Assembly (NCBI RefSeq): GCF_030506325.1
Contig: NZ_CP120683.1
Span: 1,488,001-1,552,000 of the forward strand
Origin: Tunicatimonas pelagia
Lineage (GTDB): Bacteria; Bacteroidota; Bacteroidia; Cytophagales; Cyclobacteriaceae
DNA length: 64,000 nucleotides
Direction: 5' to 3'
Below, one piece after another: positions 8,812-17,540 of the stretch. The notes below the pieces were generated by a model that was not told the origin of the DNA, did not search any database, and saw nothing but the letters and a program-made list of their open reading frames with translations. Positions within the stretch are counted from its first letter, which is position 1. Every line of letters begins with the position of its first letter. A program made the translations under genes and the position numbers.

Positions 8812-11252
8812 AACTCGAGTCGATAGGTAACGGAAGGAATAATGGGAAATAAGCTGTATTGCTTTAACTGCCCCTTGCTTTCATAAATAAAGTAAGGGTT
8901 GCGACGACTGTAGGCATTATAAAGCGAGAAAATCCACGAACGGCGGTTATCTCGTCTGGTATCCTTGTTTTTGCGATAACTGATGTCCAGTCGATGGTAG
9001 GAAGGCATACGAAAGTTGTTACGCTCATCGATTTGCGGTCGCTCAAATAGTAACACTCGCGTATCGGAATTATTCGCATAATAACCTACTGCATTCTCCC
9101 AACCGGGCGGTGGCACGCTCTGGTAACGAGCGGTAGGTAGCGTGATGGCATTCCCCGTGTTGAAGACGAAAGCTATAGAAAGAGTGCGGTCACGGGGAAT
9201 CTCATAATTAATTAGTAGAGACAGATCATGGCGACGATCGTATCGGAAAGGAAAAGGTCGGCCACCATTAAGTTCCTCAAACCAGCGGTTGCTCCAGGCG
9301 AGAGTATAGCCCAGCCAACCATTGAGTTTGCCGACTTTTTTATGTATAAAAAGCTCCACACCGTAAGCCTCCCCATCACCACTAACTACCTTCTCTTCCC
9401 AACTGTCACCGTTCTGAAAAAGGTAATTAGCACCATCCTGATACGTAATGAGTTGCAACATCGCTTTGTAATAGCCTTCCAGGCTTATCTCAAGGCTGTT
9501 GTTGGCAAAGCTTCTCACAACGCCTAACGCATACTGCTGGGCGTACTGTGGGGCGATATTTTCGGTAGAAGACACCCACAAATCAGTAGGCACACTGAGG
9601 GAAGAGTTCGTCAGCAAATGCAAATACTGAGCCATGTAGGTATAAGAGTTTTTGAAAGACAGACGGTCACTTACTTGGTAAAGTACTGATAATCGAGGCT
9701 GTAGATTGCTGTAGGTCTTGTCGTTAACATGAAAGAGCGAACCCCTTAGTCCAGCGTTAATTTTCAATTTGCGACTTAGCAAGATTTCGTCTTCTATATA
9801 AGCTTCGGCATTCAGACTGTTGGCAATGGCCTGCTGATTGAGCGTAGTATCAGTCTGCGGATTGACTATCTGTACTACCTCCGGGCTAAAGCGCATTTGC
9901 GAGACAAAGCCACCGAAGCGTAAGTGGTGCGACAAGGCTGGCACATAATCGTAATCTATTTGCAGTTTCAGGTCACGAATGCGAGAAAGGTTACGAGAAT
10001 AATAGTCAGCTTCTTCTTGCTCAACCATATACTCATTAAAGAAATCATACGTACTGTAACTGAAAGAAAGGTTACTGAATATTTGGGGGGTATAAATCTT
10101 ATTCCAACGAAGTACCGAGGTAGTGTTACCCCACTTGAAGTTAAAGGTACTCTCATCAGTGTCGCTGTCAAACGTATCAAAAAAGCGATCTCGTCCGGTA
10201 TAAAAACTTAGGTAAAGACGGTTATTCTTATTGATCTTATGATTATACTTAGCATTAATATCGTGAAAGCCAAAGCCGAAGGTGCGATTGTTGTTGAGCG
10301 AACCAACCGCCATTAGTGCATCTAGCCAAGTACGACGGGTTGAGATAATGAAAGAGGAAGTATCCTTCTTGATGGGCGATTCGTACGTAAAACGGGCGGC
10401 AATAGGACTGATGGCAAACACTCCACCTCGTTCTTTCAGATTTCCCTCTTTCATAGAGATATCTAGTACTGAGGAAAGCCGACCACCGTAACGAGCAGGG
10501 ATACCTCCTTTGTACAGGTCTACATTATTAATAGCATCAGTATTAAAAACCGAGAGAAAACCAAAAACATGATTGACATTATAGACGGGTACTCCATCTA
10601 GTAGAATGAGATTCTGGTCAGGACTGCCTCCTCGAACGTACAAACCTGCCGAGCCTTCGGTACCTCCGCTTACCCCGGGTAGTAGTTGAAGGGTTTTTAA
10701 AATATCAGCCTCACCAGCCAGCACTGGCGTTTGGTTGACGGTCTGCATCTCCAGCTTGTGCATACTCATTTGCACCCGCTCTACTCGTGTCTCGTTTGGG
10801 CTAGCAATAATCTCTACCTCTTCTAATAAGGTGTTAGAAGAGAGTTCTACATCTAGCCAGGTATCTTTGATTAGGGCTACTGCCTCGGTACGGCGGGCGT
10901 AGCCAATGTAGGAGAAGCTGATAGTGGCTGAATCGCCCGACAGGGGTAAACTGTAGAAGCCGTAGAGGTTGGTAGTAGTACCTTTGCCCAACTGCGGTAG
11001 GTAGACCGAAGCTCCAATCAACTTCTCGCCGCTTTCAGCATCGGTTACATAACCACTCACCGTGTAGGTTTGGGCAACGGTAGATAGGTTGAAAAGTAAT
11101 AAAAGAGAGACAACCACTAACCAACGGATCCCATCACTGCGACCTCGGGAAACTGGGGAAAGTAGCCTCCTACCTACGCGCGTAGATAGTCCTAGGCGGA
11201 AAGTCGCTTCGCGGAGCCTCGCGGTGATGTAGTGGTTGGTTCGTAGCATCAA
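8808..11252 (-). CDS. TonB-dependent receptor with CarboxypepD_reg-like domain
   Basis: This outer-membrane active transporter begins after a signal sequence (WLVVVSLLLLFNLSTVAQ) with a carboxypeptidase-regulatory-like domain (YTVSGYVTDAESGEKLIGASV) at about residues 62-150. A plug domain follows (ILKTLQLLPGVSGGTEGSAGLYVRGGSPDQNLILLDG is its core), and then a 22-strand-type barrel to a C-terminal aromatic-rich strand. The start is odd: the only in-frame ATGs put about 43 basic residues ahead of the hydrophobic core. It shares an ATGA overlap with the upstream barrel gene, and the locus order DUF4249, barrel, receptor suggests one uptake system of unknown substrate. Confidence 0.9.
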   Translation of the reverse strand: MMLRTNHYITARLREATFRLGLSTRVGRRLLSPVSRGRSDGIRWLVVVSLLLLFNLSTVAQTYTVSGYVTDAESGEKLIGASVYLPQLGKGTTTNLYGFYSLPLSGDSATISFSYIGYARRTEAVALIKDTWLDVELSSNTLLEEVEIIASPNETRVERVQMSMHKLEMQTVNQTPVLAGEADILKTLQLLPGVSGGTEGSAGLYVRGGSPDQNLILLDGVPVYNVNHVFGFLSVFNTDAINNVDLYKGGIPARYGGRLSSVLDISMKEGNLKERGGVFAISPIAARFTYESPIKKDTSSFIISTRRTWLDALMAVGSLNNNRTFGFGFHDINAKYNHKINKNNRLYLSFYTGRDRFFDTFDSDTDESTFNFKWGNTTSVLRWNKIYTPQIFSNLSFSYSTYDFFNEYMVEQEEADYYSRNLSRIRDLKLQIDYDYVPALSHHLRFGGFVSQMRFSPEVVQIVNPQTDTTLNQQAIANSLNAEAYIEDEILLSRKLKINAGLRGSLFHVNDKTYSNLQPRLSVLYQVSDRLSFKNSYTYMAQYLHLLTNSSLSVPTDLWVSSTENIAPQYAQQYALGVVRSFANNSLEISLEGYYKAMLQLITYQDGANYLFQNGDSWEEKVVSGDGEAYGVELFIHKKVGKLNGWLGYTLAWSNRWFEELNGGRPFPFRYDRRHDLSLLINYEIPRDRTLSIAFVFNTGNAITLPTARYQSVPPPGWENAVGYYANNSDTRVLLFERPQIDERNNFRMPSYHRLDISYRKNKDTRRDNRRSWIFSLYNAYSRRNPYFIYESKGQLKQYSLFPIIPSVTYRLEF

Positions 11253-11929
11253 AACAACCGATAACCGATGGATAGTTGCAGGCTGCGGTTGTATCTAGGA
11301 AAAGAGTATAGTGTAGACTCGACTTCACTGCCGGGTTCGTTTGTGCTTCTGAAAAAAACCTCGAAGTCATCGGTAATATCGCGTAGCCCCATATTGTAGC
11401 GTAGGTTGAGTGTCCACCGATCAGAAAAGGCATAACCTACTCCAATGTTAACTGCTATGTCCAAATCTCGGTACGAAGCTTCTAACTGCTCATGAAAGGA
11501 GGGGAATTCTGATGAAAATGAGCCAAAACCACTACTATTAATATTTGATCCAGTACCCAGCAGATAACCTAATTCTGGGCCTAACTCTACCGTTAGTCTG
11601 TTTACTACCTGATACTGAAGCATGATGGGTATGCTGATATAGTGAAGATGGTAGCGAGGTGTAAAGCTGCCTCTGGGAGTTACCTTACTTTGGTACCCCT
11701 TGTTGGCATATAGCACTTCTGACTGCACACTAAGATTACTGGCAAGCGGGACATTTACAAAAAGGCCACCCAAGTAAGTAGGCTTAATGAAATCGCCATC
11801 ACCCATGCCAATGTCCTCACTAGTGTGACTACTTAAAGCTCCTCCTGCTTTTATCCCAATAGATACCTGAGCTAGTAAATTGGAGCAGACTAGTAAGCTG
11901 AGTAAAAAAATAAAAGTTAGCTTCTTCAT
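11249..11929 (-). CDS. outer-membrane beta-barrel protein (porin/PorT-like family)
   Basis: The frame extends upstream to 11968, but the ATG at 11929 gives a perfect signal peptide (MKKLTFIFLLSLLVCSNLLAQ) and is preceded by AACCAAT, so I prefer it. The mature protein starts VSIGIKAGGALSS and shows alternating beta strands with GPELGYLLGTGSN and INIGVGYAFSDRW-like segments, ending in LSIGYRLF. That is the usual architecture of 'outer membrane beta-barrel' PF13568-type proteins, about 220 residues. It is the middle gene of an operon with a DUF4249 protein and a TonB receptor. Confidence 0.8.
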   Translation of the reverse strand: MKKLTFIFLLSLLVCSNLLAQVSIGIKAGGALSSHTSEDIGMGDGDFIKPTYLGGLFVNVPLASNLSVQSEVLYANKGYQSKVTPRGSFTPRYHLHYISIPIMLQYQVVNRLTVELGPELGYLLGTGSNINSSGFGSFSSEFPSFHEQLEASYRDLDIAVNIGVGYAFSDRWTLNLRYNMGLRDITDDFEVFFRSTNEPGSEVESTLYSFPRYNRSLQLSIGYRLF

Positions 11930-11960
11930 GATTGGTTGACTAAAAGATTGTGTAAGAGAT

Positions 11961-12893
11961 TTATTCACAAGGATGATCTTCTACCGCGAAGCTTGCAGAA
12001 TTATAGGAAGCGAAAATACCCGTACCATTTTCCACATTAGAATAGGTTTGAATTACCTCGGAAAAAGGAGTAAAAGCACCATCTTCCTCAAAGCTATAGT
12101 TTTCTTGATTGATTGCGTATAGAATACCAGATTTTAAAAAGCGGTCGTAGTGTCGGCTGGCATTATGTACATCAAACTGATAGGTTCGGTCTGAGGGTAG
12201 ATTATCTGTAACAAAAAAGCTTTCGACGGCAAGAGCTATTACATCACCTTCCAAGCCAGTATCTTCAATTCTTACAAAGAAACGATATTCGGTTATCCCT
12301 CCGGAAATCGCATCAATATACGCATTAAACCTATCGGGTAGGCTGGAAAACGATCGAAAATGGGGCTGGTTAACGTTGCAGGTAGTACCGTCTTCGCACA
12401 CTCTATTTTGGCTGTTAAGCAATGTAGCCCCCAACCAGTAGCTGTTCACTACCGCAGTATCGTCAACAATATTGATGTTGATGGCTGTCCTTAGCACAGG
12501 ATCGTCCTGATAGCAGAGGTCAGCTATAGGTCTTGCGGGTACTACATCCGAGGCTCGCAGAGTCGGAAAGCCGGATACTTCTACCTCAATGCTATATTTT
12601 TTATTGGATTGGGGGTAGTAGTTTAAAGTATACAAACTATCCTGAAAAGTAGGCTCTCCAATCAATATATCATTTTCGTACAAACGCATTTCAGCACTAG
12701 ATACTACGGGAAAGTTCTGCGTAGTACTGCCTAGAGGTAGGGACTTTGTCAAAGATAACTTAATGAGGCTATCAGGATGTAGAATGCTGTTGAGTACCAA
12801 CTCTTCTTGGAAAGTAGGAAAAGGCATATTGACTTCTTGCGTACAGGAAGTCGTCAGAAAAAAAATAAGTAGATTTATTAAATCCTTTCGCAT
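11961..12893 (-). CDS. DUF4249 family lipoprotein
   Basis: The N-terminus LLIFFLTTSCTQEV is a lipoprotein signal with Cys at about 17. The body has the DUF4249 pattern: an early strand FQEELVLNSILHPDSLIKLSLTKSLPLG, a YSIEVEVSGFPTLRASDVVP segment, and a C-terminal half including YQFDVHNASRHYDRFLKS. DUF4249 genes commonly accompany CarboxypepD_reg TonB receptors in Bacteroidota (established context), as here, and probably help them at the cell surface. The binding target is unknown. Confidence 0.85.
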   Translation of the reverse strand: MRKDLINLLIFFLTTSCTQEVNMPFPTFQEELVLNSILHPDSLIKLSLTKSLPLGSTTQNFPVVSSAEMRLYENDILIGEPTFQDSLYTLNYYPQSNKKYSIEVEVSGFPTLRASDVVPARPIADLCYQDDPVLRTAININIVDDTAVVNSYWLGATLLNSQNRVCEDGTTCNVNQPHFRSFSSLPDRFNAYIDAISGGITEYRFFVRIEDTGLEGDVIALAVESFFVTDNLPSDRTYQFDVHNASRHYDRFLKSGILYAINQENYSFEEDGAFTPFSEVIQTYSNVENGTGIFASYNSASFAVEDHPCE

Positions 12894-12987
12894 AGAAACG
12901 AGATGTAATTATGCTTTCCAAGCAAAACATCGCTCTAACTTAAAATTGTAAGAAGATAGCTTATTATCTAAGCAAAACAAAAACAAT

Positions 12988-13014
12988 AAAGCCCCCTTAA
13001 ATGCGGGGGACTTT
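12988..13014 (-). terminator. intrinsic terminator of the 13040-14170 gene
   Basis: On the minus strand AAAGTCCCCC pairs with GGGGGCTTT around a short loop and is followed by ATTGTTTTTG. It lies 26 bases past the stop of the unknown lipoprotein gene and upstream of the DUF4249 operon, so it separates the two units. Confidence 0.8.
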
Positions 13015-13039
13015 GAGGATTATACTTTTATGTATGCAA

Positions 13040-14170
13040 CTAACGCCAAGTACTACTTGAGTTAGTAACATCCCCACAACTAGTGCCCCCTCTGCCATGA
13101 ACAATTAAACTACCTCTAGCTCTTAGCGAAACGTTGGAGACGTCCTCTTCATGATCATAGGTTCTATCACTAGCCCATATCGTTACATTAAAACGAGTAG
13201 TTTGTCTACTCATAGTAGCGTAGACAAATCTATATATTTCTCCCGATTCAAAAGTATAATTTATATACACATTACCTTGCACACGCAATGCAGAAGTTTG
13301 CTTCCGGGTCCATCCGCCAAACAATCCATCTTTACCCCAATTGGTGGTATTTACAACGACTCTACCCCAAGTATACCCTGGATAAAAAGGTCCGGATTGA
13401 TCTGCAAAATTATCGACTAGCAACTCAGCAGTTACCCTATCATCCCCTCGTTTATCTCCAGTCCTATCCTCACAAGTGTTTTTTCTTTGAGAACCGAGCC
13501 CAGTAGCTTGCAAAGAAAATGCTCCTTCATCATTGTTTACAACATTATTTAAAACTACTATACCCAACTTTTTATTACTTTTTGTAATCCCCTCAAGCAA
13601 CTCGAGTTTGCTATCATCCCCGTCAGTAATAACTTTGACCACATTCCTTTTATGCATCTGTATTTCCCCGTTCACTTTAAAGACACCATCCTGATTCAGG
13701 ATACTCAGCATATCGTAACCTGCGGCTGTAGTATTGAGCTTGTAAAGACCACTATCCTCTAATATAAACGAAGAAGCATGTTCCTTAATATAGTCTGAGT
13801 ACCAAAAATCCGCATCTCCTTCCATAAGTAATTGTCTGTCTCCTTCAGCCATATTTCCGAGTTCTTCAAACCAGGCTGCTTGCGCTTCTACTGATTGTTC
13901 ATCAATACTCCGCAAAGAGGTAAATCCTGGAAACTGGCTTTCCCAAGAATCCAGTGTTTTGGGGTCAGCATCTTTCAAAGATTCTTGGATTTCATTAAAA
14001 GTAGCTTGGTCTTTAAATTCCAGGTAACCGTTGGTTACCCGCACACTAAAGTCCTCTTCGGTTACGATTGAAGAAGCTTCGGTTAGGTCGTCCTGCGAGC
14101 AGGCGTAGCACAAGGCACTAAGGCCGAGGGCAACCACTGCCCAGAGTGAGTGTTTTAAAAAGTGTTGCAT
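13040..14170 (-). CDS. exported lipoprotein of unknown function, Cys-containing C-terminal domain
   Basis: The 376-residue protein has a signal peptide with a lipobox-like ALCYAC (Cys at about 24). Residues about 40-160 are mainly helical and acidic (LKDADPKTLDSWESQFPGF). The C-terminal half is rich in beta strands, Asn and Thr, with Cys in KNTCEDRTGD and GTSCGDV that could form a disulfide. I do not recognise a family; similar helical-front proteins in Bacteroidota are of unknown role. The leader contains AACCAAT and a run of ten C (minus strand), so its expression may vary by slippage (inference). It has its own terminator. Confidence 0.6.
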   Translation of the reverse strand: MQHFLKHSLWAVVALGLSALCYACSQDDLTEASSIVTEEDFSVRVTNGYLEFKDQATFNEIQESLKDADPKTLDSWESQFPGFTSLRSIDEQSVEAQAAWFEELGNMAEGDRQLLMEGDADFWYSDYIKEHASSFILEDSGLYKLNTTAAGYDMLSILNQDGVFKVNGEIQMHKRNVVKVITDGDDSKLELLEGITKSNKKLGIVVLNNVVNNDEGAFSLQATGLGSQRKNTCEDRTGDKRGDDRVTAELLVDNFADQSGPFYPGYTWGRVVVNTTNWGKDGLFGGWTRKQTSALRVQGNVYINYTFESGEIYRFVYATMSRQTTRFNVTIWASDRTYDHEEDVSNVSLRARGSLIVHGRGGTSCGDVTNSSSTWR

Positions 14171-14186
14171 AACGTTGAAAAAGGTT

Positions 14187-14200
14187 ATTGGTTAAACATA
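14187..14200 (-). promoter_or_regulatory. leader motif and possible -7 element of the unknown lipoprotein gene
   Basis: On the minus strand TATGTTTA (14200-14193) is one base off the Bacteroidota -7 consensus TAnnTTTG and runs into AACCAAT (14193-14187), 17 bases ahead of the ATG at 14170. I see no clear -33 TTTG; the C10 tract occupies that neighbourhood. The call rests on similarity to the consensus only. Confidence 0.3.
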
Positions 14201-14213
14201 CTGACAATGTAGT

Positions 14214-14223
14214 GGGGGGGGGG
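14214..14223. repeat. G10 homopolymer in a promoter region
   Basis: Ten consecutive G lie 44-53 bases upstream of the minus-strand gene at 13040-14170, within or just upstream of where a -33/-7 spacer would be. It stands out in an AT-rich gap and is long enough to be slippage-prone. Confidence 0.85.
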
Positions 14224-14553
14224 ATAGGTTTCCTAGTTAAGTTTATGTTAACCCGGTAGCATTTTCTAGTAGACATTACATTGAGTATTATTGACTAACA
14301 GATATACTAAAGAGGGAAAATTGATAGACTTAACATAAGTAAAGAAGCCTACTTGGTAGGTAATATTTATAGTAATACTATCGTTACTATCTATCAAAAA
14401 GTACGAAACTGCAAAATAAAGTACATCAATAGTACATGCGCTGCTGCTGACTAGGGATTCTTTTAGGTGAGAATGAAGGAAAAACGGCTAATATTTGCCT
14501 TGGCTGTCCGCGATATTTTGCTATGATGTAAGGTTAAGCTAGATAGCATAAAG
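14224..14553. other. gene-free AT-rich stretch
   Basis: About 330 bases between the homopolymer and the next hairpin hold no convincing frame on either strand. It probably contains promoter DNA for the minus-strand lipoprotein gene. I see no other structure. Confidence 0.5.
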
Positions 14554-14585
14554 AAAAGCGACAGGAAACTGCTCCTGTCGCTTTT
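14554..14585. terminator. strong bidirectional intrinsic terminator
   Basis: A perfect 13-bp stem (AAAAGCGACAGGA at 14554-14566 and TCCTGTCGCTTTT at 14573-14585) encloses a 6-base loop. The A and T ends make it functional in either direction. It is about 100 bases beyond the stop of the split phytase-like gene on the minus strand and is most likely its terminator. Confidence 0.85.
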
Positions 14586-14613
14586 ACTATCCTTCTTGTG
14601 GCAGAACTAAATA

Positions 14614-14668
14614 TTAATGATTGATGAGTAATGAATGATGATTGTAGTCGCCACTATTCATTATCAAT
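14614..14668. repeat. heptad-phased intergenic array, copy 2
   Basis: Four successive 7-bp units TTAATGA, TTGATGA, GTAATGA and ATGATGA occupy 14614-14641. An opposing arm near 14656-14667 (ATTCATTATCAA) can pair imperfectly with them. The array lies between the 3' end of the split gene (14689) and its terminator. Confidence 0.6.
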
Positions 14669-14688
14669 TTTTACCTTTCACCTTTTCA

Positions 14689-16448
14689 TTATTCTTTGTA
14701 TAGTCGGTAGATGGCTTTCTCAGCTTTGGGGGAAACCACTTGCATCAAGTATACTCCCTTTTTTACCGAAGATACGTCTAGTTGTACTGAACCGTTAGGT
14801 TGCAATACAGGGTGCTCGCCGCTAATCAATTGTCGGCCAAACACATCGACTACCTGAATAGCCACTTTTTCATAGGGGTACTGCTCAAATTCTACCGCTA
14901 CTGAGTTCTTAGCCGGATTAGGATAATAGCGAAGGTTGGCTACGCTAGAAATACCACACTCTTGGCGGACTACGGCAATAAAGTTCTCCGACAACTCAGC
15001 ACATCCATCCGATAAATCGCTACCGCTTATGTTGCTCCCAGCCGCAATGGTGAAAGTTCCGGTGTAAGAAACCCCGTATATCCGGCAGGTACCCGTTCCA
15101 GCGCCGTCAAAATCCACTTCGTTACTCATCGGTAGAGCTAATACCTCGCCTTTATCATCGGTAACAATATAACCATAAGTAGCTTCTGAATTCGAGTCGT
15201 GAGAAAACGTCACTAAGTCGGCTACACTGTCTCCGGCGCAGGTGAAGATGATGGTTTGAGCCTCATCGGTCGCGATGGTTCCACCGTCTACCTCACAGTC
15301 TAGAATCTCAAAGGTCACCGAAAGCACTTTACCTGCTGTACCTTCGCCATTCTCTTCAGAATAAGGTGTGGCTTTCACCGTATGCATTCCAATGGGTGGG
15401 GTAAAGCCGAAGTAGTCGCCGTTGTTGTCTCCAGCTAGGGCAAACGGGGCACTGTTCTCCGTGCGGAAGCCCATCTGGTCGTTGAAGTCAAATACTACAC
15501 TACCAATCGTCTCTGAGTCTACATCTGCCCGAATGTTCAAGTTTAGGGTAGGTAAATCCGTTACCGATACTTGGATGCCATCGGTAATGGGGGCGATGTC
15601 TTCGTCGGTATCAGCATTCACCAGCGTGAAGCCCGTGACCATACCAGGTACTACTTCTATCACTGACATTACAGGCTTACCCGCTACTCCTTCACCGTTA
15701 GCTTGCGAAAATGGAATAGCGGTGATCTCGTAGGTACCCGCAGGTAACATCATTCCCTCATCATAGAGCGTATAAGGAGCGTGGTTGTCCACTTTTTCTT
15801 TTTCACCGTCCACGTAGAAGACTACGCTTTTCACTTCTTCGCCGTAAAACTCAGCCCGTACATCAACCAGTTCAGGCAGCATCGGCAACGAAAGCATCAC
15901 ACTATCCGGCAGCCGTTGAATATCTTTATTTTCTTCGGTATCTACCAGAAACAGGCTACCTGACTTATCAATACTGGCCACGCCTAACGGACGACCTAAA
16001 GAAAGAATGATAAACTCGGTGTCATCGGGTAAGCCCTGCCCCACGTGACGGCCAATGCTAAATGGATAGTTATTATCATTCAGTACCCCGATGGTTTCAT
16101 CGTCTAGCACCACTACGCTTTCAATAGTCACGAAGGGAAAAGCAAAGTCTTCGCCAATGCCGATGTCCCCTTCCAGCCCCGGTTCCGAGATAAGATCAGG
16201 ATCACTAATATCCAGTAAGTCTACGGCGAGACGTTTACCGAAGGGTTCATCTTCGCCGTTGATTTCTACTTCGTAGATAGCTTTGAACCCATTGAGGTTC
16301 CCCTGACTACCATCCCGCTCAATCACCAAACCTCGCTTCGGGCTGAACATGATAAAGTCACCAATAGCTCCCGCCCGTTGGTTCATCGGGTACGAATAGT
16401 TCACCCCAGTGTACGCCCCGGTTTTCAGATCAAACTCCGATACTAATA
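14689..16448 (-). pseudogene. C-terminal part of IS-disrupted phytase-like/GDPD T9SS protein
   Basis: This is the downstream half of the gene that starts at 19562. From the junction it reads LVSEFDLKTGAYTGVNY, which continues the esterase-like phytase propeller, followed by at least two Ig-like segments (MLPAGTYEITAIPFS and PPIGMHTVKATPYS repeats). It ends in a type IX sorting domain (YYPNPAKNSVAVEFEQ...KKGVYLMQVVS...). The open frame continues into the IS element to 16533, but those residues are IS-derived. No promoter or signal peptide remains, so this part is probably not expressed or not exported. Confidence 0.85.
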
Positions 16449-16491
16449 AGTAATATGACAAAATTAATTTAACAAGATATATCTTTACACT

Positions 16492-17510
16492 ATGAAAGGT
16501 AAGAAAAGATATATTACTTTGGATGAGAAGCAACGCAAAGAATTACTGGCGGGCTTCAAAACTGGCAAAAAACCCGTCTTCAGAATGCGTTGCCATTTGA
16601 TTCTGCTCAGTGATCAGGGGCATGGTGTCCAGCAGATTGCCGAGCTATATCAACTAAGTCGGCAAAGCGTGGCGAACTGGTTCACACGCTACGAGCAAGG
16701 AGGCATTACGGCTTTGCATACAATACAAGGTAGAGGTAGACGGCCTATTTTACGTATTGACAATGCGGTAGAAGTCCAGCAGGTTGAACAGTTGGTTGAT
16801 CGGCATCCACAAACACTTCGGCCGGTCTTAGTTGCTTTGAGTCAACAAGGGAAGGTGCTATCTAAGCGAACGTTGCAGCGATTTTTAAAAAGATTGGACG
16901 GAAATGGAAGCGGTTCCGAAGAAGTCCGTTAGGCCAACCCGATCAGAAAATATATGAACAGAAGTGTCAACAACTCGTGATATTACACACGTTAGCTGCC
17001 TTGGGCTATATTGATTTGCGATTTGGCGATGAAACTGGCTTTTCCATGGCTCCCTCCGTTCCTTATGGTTGGCTGCCAGTAGGAAGCCAACGGGCGATCC
17101 GTTCCGACAGTGAGCGGGTCACCAATGTGTTTGGTCTGATGAACAGGCGCCAGCAATTGAGCAGCTATCCTACCCAAGGGCATATCAATGCAGAATTTAT
17201 CATTCAGTGCCTAGACAATTTCTGCACCACAATCCCCCAACTGACAGTTGTGGTACTAGACAACGCTTCATGGCATACGGCCCGAGCTATTCAAGCTAGA
17301 AGAGAAGCATGGCAAGAGCAAGGGCTTTTTCTGTTTTATTTGCCTACGTATAGTCCGCACCTGAACCCCATTGAGATACTATGGCGAAAGATCAAGTATG
17401 AGTGGCTAAAGCCTGAAGCCTATAGCTCCAAAGAACAGCTACAGCAAGCGATCTTCAATATCCTGAGACAGTTTGGAACCGAGTTTCAAATCAACTTCTC
17501 ACTCACCTAA
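16492..17510 (+). CDS. IS630 transposase, two frames joined by a probable -1 frameshift
   Basis: Frame one (16492-16932) encodes the helix-turn-helix DNA-binding region (GVQQIAELYQLSRQSVANWFTRY). The catalytic region is in the -1 frame ending at 17510. It holds the DDE residues in FGDETGF, VVLDNASWH and YSPHLNPIEILW. A -1 slip at the T TTA AAA heptamer at 16884-16890 gives KKIGRKWKRFRRSPLGQ across the junction, which matches IS630 sequence well, and a product of about 339 residues, normal for the family. An ordinary frameshift mutation is the alternative. A product of frame two alone from the ATG-less start is unlikely. Confidence 0.85.
16884..16927 (+). promoter_or_regulatory. probable programmed -1 frameshift signal
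   Basis: The heptamer T TTA AAA (16884-16890) is in the correct phase for simultaneous slippage. Five bases later a possible stimulatory hairpin begins: GGAC (16896-16899) can pair with GTCC (16924-16927), enclosing CGGAA (16899-16903) against TTCCG (16914-16918). The hairpin is modest and unproven. Confidence 0.65.
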
Positions 17511-17540
17511 ATGTTGTTACACTAATTATGTTACACTACT

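Larger units (their letters stand above)
16449..17540 (+). mobile_element. IS630-family insertion sequence, 1092 bp, in a TA target
   Basis: The element is flanked by TA on both sides (16447-16448 and 17541-17542), the family's usual target duplication. Imperfect terminal inverted repeats start AGTAATATGACA on the left and AGTAGTGTAACA (reverse complement) on the right; about 20 of the first 27 bases agree. It carries one transposase in two frames. Removing the element with one TA rejoins the host gene exactly in frame (NSL + LVSEF), which confirms the boundaries. Confidence 0.92.

Noticed and set aside
16091-16276. Ser-rich short frame antisense to the phytase-like C-terminal part
   Set aside because: Low-complexity translation of the antisense of Asp/Glu-rich coding sequence; no support as a gene.
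16492-17510. Treating the two transposase frames as a dead, frameshifted copy
   Set aside because: A correctly phased slippery heptamer and a product matching the family through the junction make programmed frameshifting the better reading, though mutation is not excluded.
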